NCBI GenBank assembly: GCA_003153505.1
Contig: PLZA01000031.1
Span: forward strand, 156,732 to 220,731
Reading direction: 5' to 3'
DNA length: 64,000 bases
Source of the DNA: Candidatus Dormiibacterota bacterium
Lineage (GTDB): Bacteria > Chloroflexota > Dormibacteria > Aeolococcales > Aeolococcaceae
Shown: positions 60,966-64,000 of the stretch, piece after piece
Numbering within the stretch: the stretch's first letter is position 1
Layout: each line of letters opens with the position of its first letter
Position numbers and translations under genes: made by a program
Notes under the pieces: model-generated
The model's database searches: none
Told to the model about the DNA's origin: nothing
What the model saw: only the letters and a program-made list of their open reading frames with translations

Positions 60966-62078
60966 TCAGGTGACGATGGCGTTCTTGATGGCGCACGCGC
61001 CCTTGCTCTTGTTGGCAAGGTTGGACCACGTGCCCTGCACAGCGAATCTGCCGGTCGTCAGCGTGATGTCCTGAACCCTGCCCGCGCCCGACGTCTTCCA
61101 TGCGCAGAGGTCGCCGTTCTCCTCGCCGTCACTGGCGGTCCACCCGCCTGCGGGGAACTGATCGGTGATGGTTTCGGCGTACTCGTGGCCGCCGACGATG
61201 GTGACGCCGTCGAGTGGATTGCTCACGAAGTTCGCACCACAACTCGCGCCGACATCGGGGACATACGGCATGTTGGTGAACGCAAGCGGCGTGCCCGCGC
61301 CGGTGGCACCGCCACCGCCGGTCAGCGTCGCGTCGCCCGTGTAGTCGTGCCAGGCGCAGAAGCCGCTCTGCTGGTAGTCGTCGGGATCCGTCCCCGTGGG
61401 CGAGATGATGAAGTACTGGTTGTTGCGGTTGGCCGCACTCGTCTTGTTGCCGAAGTGCGCGGACGCAACGACGGCTTCCTGAGCGATCTGGTGCCCGGTC
61501 GCGTTGGCAGGTGCGGCCGCCGACTTGTCCTCCCAGACCCCCGCGAGGGCGCCGCCGGTCGGATATGCGACGTGCTGTCCACCTGTCCCGCAGAGGGTCG
61601 TCCCGGTTGCGACGCCCTGGCAGTACTGGGTCATGACGCCGCTCCAGAGCTCGCCGCCGGTACCGAGGCCCTTGAAGAACGCCTGCAGGTCAGGAGCGAC
61701 GCCCTGGGGATCGCCGGCGAAGGTCGCGTTGCCGGCCGAGTTGGTGCCCTGGGTGCCCCACTGGGTTCCCCAGAACACGAGGTAGACCTTGGGCGCGCCC
61801 GTGGTGACCCCGACGCTGTTGATACCGCCCCCGAAGTGCAGATCCTTGGCTGAGACGGCCGGAGCGGCCGGGGCCGAACCGTTCCTGGAGAGCATCGGCA
61901 GTAGCCCGTGCCGGTAGGCGGCCTGGCCGGTAGATTGCCGGCTCGAGGTGGACGCCGAGGCCGCGCTGGCGGCGTGGGCGGTCGTGCCCAGCGCGAACGT
62001 CGCCACCACGGCGGCACCGAGGGCGGCGGTCTTCCGATGCGGGCGGCTCGGTGCGCGGGACGCGTTATTGGGTTGCAT
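60966..62078 (-). CDS. Secreted Exordium-like protein, possible metallopeptidase
   Basis: A 370-residue exported protein from ATG 62078. The signal peptide RPHRKTAALGAAVVATFALG ends near THAASA. The mature part has KVYLVFWGTQWG, TGHQIAQEAVVASAHFG and, near the end, VTIVGGHEYAETITDQFPAG followed about 10 residues later by EENGDLCAW. The HExxE-like motif with a downstream acidic Glu-x-x-Asp-x-Cys arrangement recalls plant EXORDIUM/PHI-1 proteins, where HELAE precedes a similar DLC. Catalysis is a hypothesis. Four or more cysteines may form disulfides. Confidence 0.7.
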   Translation of the reverse strand: MQPNNASRAPSRPHRKTAALGAAVVATFALGTTAHAASAASASTSSRQSTGQAAYRHGLLPMLSRNGSAPAAPAVSAKDLHFGGGINSVGVTTGAPKVYLVFWGTQWGTQGTNSAGNATFAGDPQGVAPDLQAFFKGLGTGGELWSGVMTQYCQGVATGTTLCGTGGQHVAYPTGGALAGVWEDKSAAAPANATGHQIAQEAVVASAHFGNKTSAANRNNQYFIISPTGTDPDDYQQSGFCAWHDYTGDATLTGGGGATGAGTPLAFTNMPYVPDVGASCGANFVSNPLDGVTIVGGHEYAETITDQFPAGGWTASDGEENGDLCAWKTSGAGRVQDITLTTGRFAVQGTWSNLANKSKGACAIKNAIVT

Positions 62079-62296
62079 GCCTCTCCCTCGGGTGCGCGAT
62101 GATTGCTGCGACGACCCCCCTTCCTCTCGTTGGCACTTGGGGCCGTTATCGATGACGTCGATCGTTTGGTGCGAACGACCGCTGCACCGGTGGCCGCCAA
62201 CGATAGCGGAGCGCTGCCTGGTGCGCAATCACGAGCGCGTCTGCCGGGGCGCCCGCGGCTGGAACCGGGGGGCGATTCAGGCGTACAAGTACCCGC

Positions 62297-62893
62297 GTGA
62301 GAAGTTCAGGGCAGTTGACGGTGCTGCCCGTACTGGTTGCCTTCGCCATGGCGACAGGGTGCGGCTCGAGTGGGTCGCCTGCGGTCGAGTCGCTGCAGCC
62401 CGGGGTGCCCCACTGCGCGGCCGCTGAGGCGGCTGCGGCGCGGGCGCGGCAGCAGAGTCCCGCGTCGCCTGGAGTCCCGCAACCCAAGGGCGCAGCGCCG
62501 GCGCCCATTCCGTCGGTCGGTTCACCGCCACCGGCTCCGACACCCACGCCGACAGCCCTACCCATCGTCGTGACGGCGCCGACCTTGCGACTCGGTCCGA
62601 TTGAGCTTTCCCGTTCTCCGTCGGCGCAATACGTGATGCCGGTAGGCACGATGGTGGTCGTCACGCTCCCCGACGAACTGGCGCCGTTCTGCTGGTCGAC
62701 TCCCACGTCAACTGCCCCAACGGTGCTGGAGCCCATGACGCACGGCGACGAACTGGGTGGCGGCGCGCAAGCAACATTCCGTGCAGTCGCCCCGGGAGAG
62801 GCCACAGTCGAGACGACCAACGCCTGCTACACGTTTCCGAGTTGCGGCGCGGCCTCGGAACTCACCGAGGCCATCGTCACGGTACGAGCGTAG
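62297..62893 (+). CDS. Proline-rich putative lipoprotein
   Basis: A 198-residue protein starting at GTG. A signal sequence LTVLPVLVAFAMATGC ends at a cysteine in a non-ideal lipobox (ATGC). A Pro/Ala/Thr-rich linker (residues about 50-90, GSPPPAPTPTPTALP) leads to a C-terminal domain with four cysteines (PFCWST, NACYTFPSCG) and a beta-rich look. No function recognised. Likely tethered to the outer face of the membrane. It is divergent from the Exordium-like gene. Confidence 0.65.
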   Translation: MRSSGQLTVLPVLVAFAMATGCGSSGSPAVESLQPGVPHCAAAEAAAARARQQSPASPGVPQPKGAAPAPIPSVGSPPPAPTPTPTALPIVVTAPTLRLGPIELSRSPSAQYVMPVGTMVVVTLPDELAPFCWSTPTSTAPTVLEPMTHGDELGGGAQATFRAVAPGEATVETTNACYTFPSCGAASELTEAIVTVRA

Positions 62894-62965
62894 CGACGCA
62901 TCGTCCGTCTCGACGCCGGGCGGTAACGCGCAGATTTCCCCCCACCTTGGAACCGGTCGCGATGA

Positions 62966-63586
62966 CTACATCCAGGGCGGCAGAACGACACCGTCGATGT
63001 TCGGCGCTCGCCCCGTGAGCCAGCCGAGCAGTCGGTGCGCGTCTTTCGCGTTCACAAGTCGCTCGGGGAGGCGAGCGAGCGTCGCCAGCAATTCCCATGC
63101 CACGTACTCGTCCGGCCAATCCGTCACGACATAACCGAGCCCGAGGTCGACGTGATGCACCTCCACCTCGCGAAGGCGACGCAGCGGACTGCCGCTGGTC
63201 GCAAAGCGATCGGTGGCAAGCAGTTCGGCATTCGGCCACCCGGCCGCCGCGGACCTGGCCCATGTCGCCTCGAGTCGCTTCGCCGACTCGTCGACGTCCT
63301 CGTACAGCGCATGCGCGCTCCGTGTCGAACCCGCCTCGATCTCGCCGTCGCGCTGTTCGGAGCCGCCGGGATATCGCGGAACTTCCACCCCGATCAGCGC
63401 GCCTTCAAGCCGGCGGGCGTGCCCATCGGCATTACGGCTGAGGTGCGTGAGCACGTGACCAACAGTCCACCCAGGTAACCGGCTCTGCCGGCGCACTGTG
63501 TCGTCGTCGATCTTCAGTACTGTGACTCGGAGTCGCTCGTGCGCCTCGTGGCAAAGGGCGATGGCGGCATCTGGTTGTAGCTCCAT
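62966..63586 (-). CDS. Mycothiol-dependent maleylpyruvate isomerase-type (DinB-fold) protein
   Basis: A 206-residue protein with the MDMPI N-terminal four-helix domain: SRLPGWTVGHVLTHLSRNADG contains the conserved metal-binding His, LREVEVHHVDLGLGYVVTDWP a second His pair. Family members use mycothiol or related thiols in isomerisation and detoxification. The start ATG 63586 (MELQPDAAIALCHEAH) is preferred over the longer track ORF, whose N-terminal part has no family match. Whether this organism makes mycothiol is unknown. Confidence 0.82.
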   Translation of the reverse strand: MELQPDAAIALCHEAHERLRVTVLKIDDDTVRRQSRLPGWTVGHVLTHLSRNADGHARRLEGALIGVEVPRYPGGSEQRDGEIEAGSTRSAHALYEDVDESAKRLEATWARSAAAGWPNAELLATDRFATSGSPLRRLREVEVHHVDLGLGYVVTDWPDEYVAWELLATLARLPERLVNAKDAHRLLGWLTGRAPNIDGVVLPPWM

Positions 63587-63653
63587 GCCGCAATCATGCG
63601 TGGCCGGTACCGTCGATCTCCTGGATAGTGCGCAATACCACGTATCACCTTCG

Positions 63654-64000
63654 TCAGGGCGGCGGCTCGACCACGGCAATTCCGTCAGCACTGTGGATGC
63701 GCCAACCCTGCTCGTGCACTGCGCGATGGTGCGGGCGGCACAGCGAGACCAGGTTCGCGAGCTCGGTGGGACCGCCGTCCGACCAGTGGATGATGTGGTG
63801 GCCATCGGTCCACGCGGGCGGTCGGTCGCACCCCGGGAAGCGGCAGCCCTGGTCGCGGATGTGCAGCGCTGTGCGGATGTGTGCCGGGATGGTTCGCGTG
63901 GCGCGTCCGACCGAGAGTGGCATCACTCGCGTGCCGGCCATCGCGACCGAATCATCAGCAGGCGGCGCAATCGTCACGACGGTCCGGACCGCGTCGCAGG
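63654..64000 (-). CDS. HNH endonuclease domain protein, C-terminal part (cut by window edge)
   Basis: The frame is open to the window end, so only the C-terminus (about 115 residues) is visible. The segment TRTIPAHIRTALHIRDQGCRF continues PGCDRPPAWTDGHHIIHWSDGG and NLVSLCRPHHRAVHEQGW, an HNH motif with two CxxC-type cysteine pairs. The upstream wording suits DUF222-HNH proteins common in Actinobacteria and relatives, often multicopy and of mobile or unknown role. The track's GTG at 63977 is probably internal. Confidence 0.85.
   Translation of the reverse strand, partial: CDAVRTVVTIAPPADDSVAMAGTRVMPLSVGRATRTIPAHIRTALHIRDQGCRFPGCDRPPAWTDGHHIIHWSDGGPTELANLVSLCRPHHRAVHEQGWRIHSADGIAVVEPPP

Overview
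The window comes from a GC-rich bacterial chromosome. Most core genes lie on the minus strand in tightly packed operons. No IS element, prophage, CRISPR array, rRNA or tRNA gene was found. The gene order (lexA-miaA-mutL-mutS-miaB-spoVS-rny; recA-recX with cinA, ftsK and rnj; rimP-nusA-ylxR-infB-rbfA-nrnA-truB-ribF-rpsO-pnp; yebC-ruvCAB-queA-tgt-secDF) together with RNase Y, RNase J, SpoVS and a DUF222/HNH protein points to a Gram-positive-type (Terrabacteria) lineage. A Dormibacterota- or Chloroflexota-like bacterium is my best guess; this is inference and no phylogeny was run.

Region 1 (1-9.1 kb, minus): the 5' part of lexA, then miaA, mutL, mutS, miaB, spoVS and rny, listed against the direction of transcription. 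Region 2 (9.3-20.5 kb): a lone plus-strand MFS transporter, then recA-recX-aldo/keto reductase, cinA, yajQ, ftsK, rnj, type-4 uracil-DNA glycosylase and asd. Region 3 (20.5-38.7 kb): one long minus-strand run from yebC to pnp, covering Holliday-junction resolution (ruvCAB), queuosine (queA, tgt), secretion (secDF), the nusA-infB translation/transcription cluster, ribF, a lipid kinase, rpsO and pnp. Nineteen junctions in the window are 4-base stop/start overlaps, which implies extensive translational coupling.

Region 4 (38.7-39.1 kb): the only sizeable gene-free gap inside the core block. It has its own plus-strand promoter, several perfect hairpins and a textbook intrinsic terminator, and I read it as an unidentified structured RNA gene. 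Region 5 (39.1-47.5 kb, minus): infC-rpmI-rplT-pheS-pheT-mpg behind an attenuator-type leader, then a small zinc-ribbon protein, thrS and a TlyA-type methyltransferase. Region 6 (47.5-48.6 kb): a beta-carbonic anhydrase preceded by a short, nearly leaderless peptide ORF with tandem cysteine codons.

Region 7 (48.6-64 kb) is accessory. It holds a GT87-like membrane protein, an MFS exporter, a CaCA-type exchanger and an amidohydrolase. A divergent sugar-acid catabolic cluster follows: SDR, zinc alcohol dehydrogenase and SMP-30 lactonase on minus; arabinonate-type dehydratase, two Gfo/Idh oxidoreductases and a UPF0303 protein on plus. The end carries an Exordium-like secreted protein, a proline-rich lipoprotein, a mycothiol-type DinB-fold protein and a partial HNH protein.

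Regulatory signals read from the sequence: LexA-type boxes (CGAACNNNNGTTCG-like) sit at the promoters of lexA, recA and yebC-ruvCAB, outlining a local SOS regulon. Both initiation-factor genes infB and infC appear to use non-canonical start codons (ATA and ATC).
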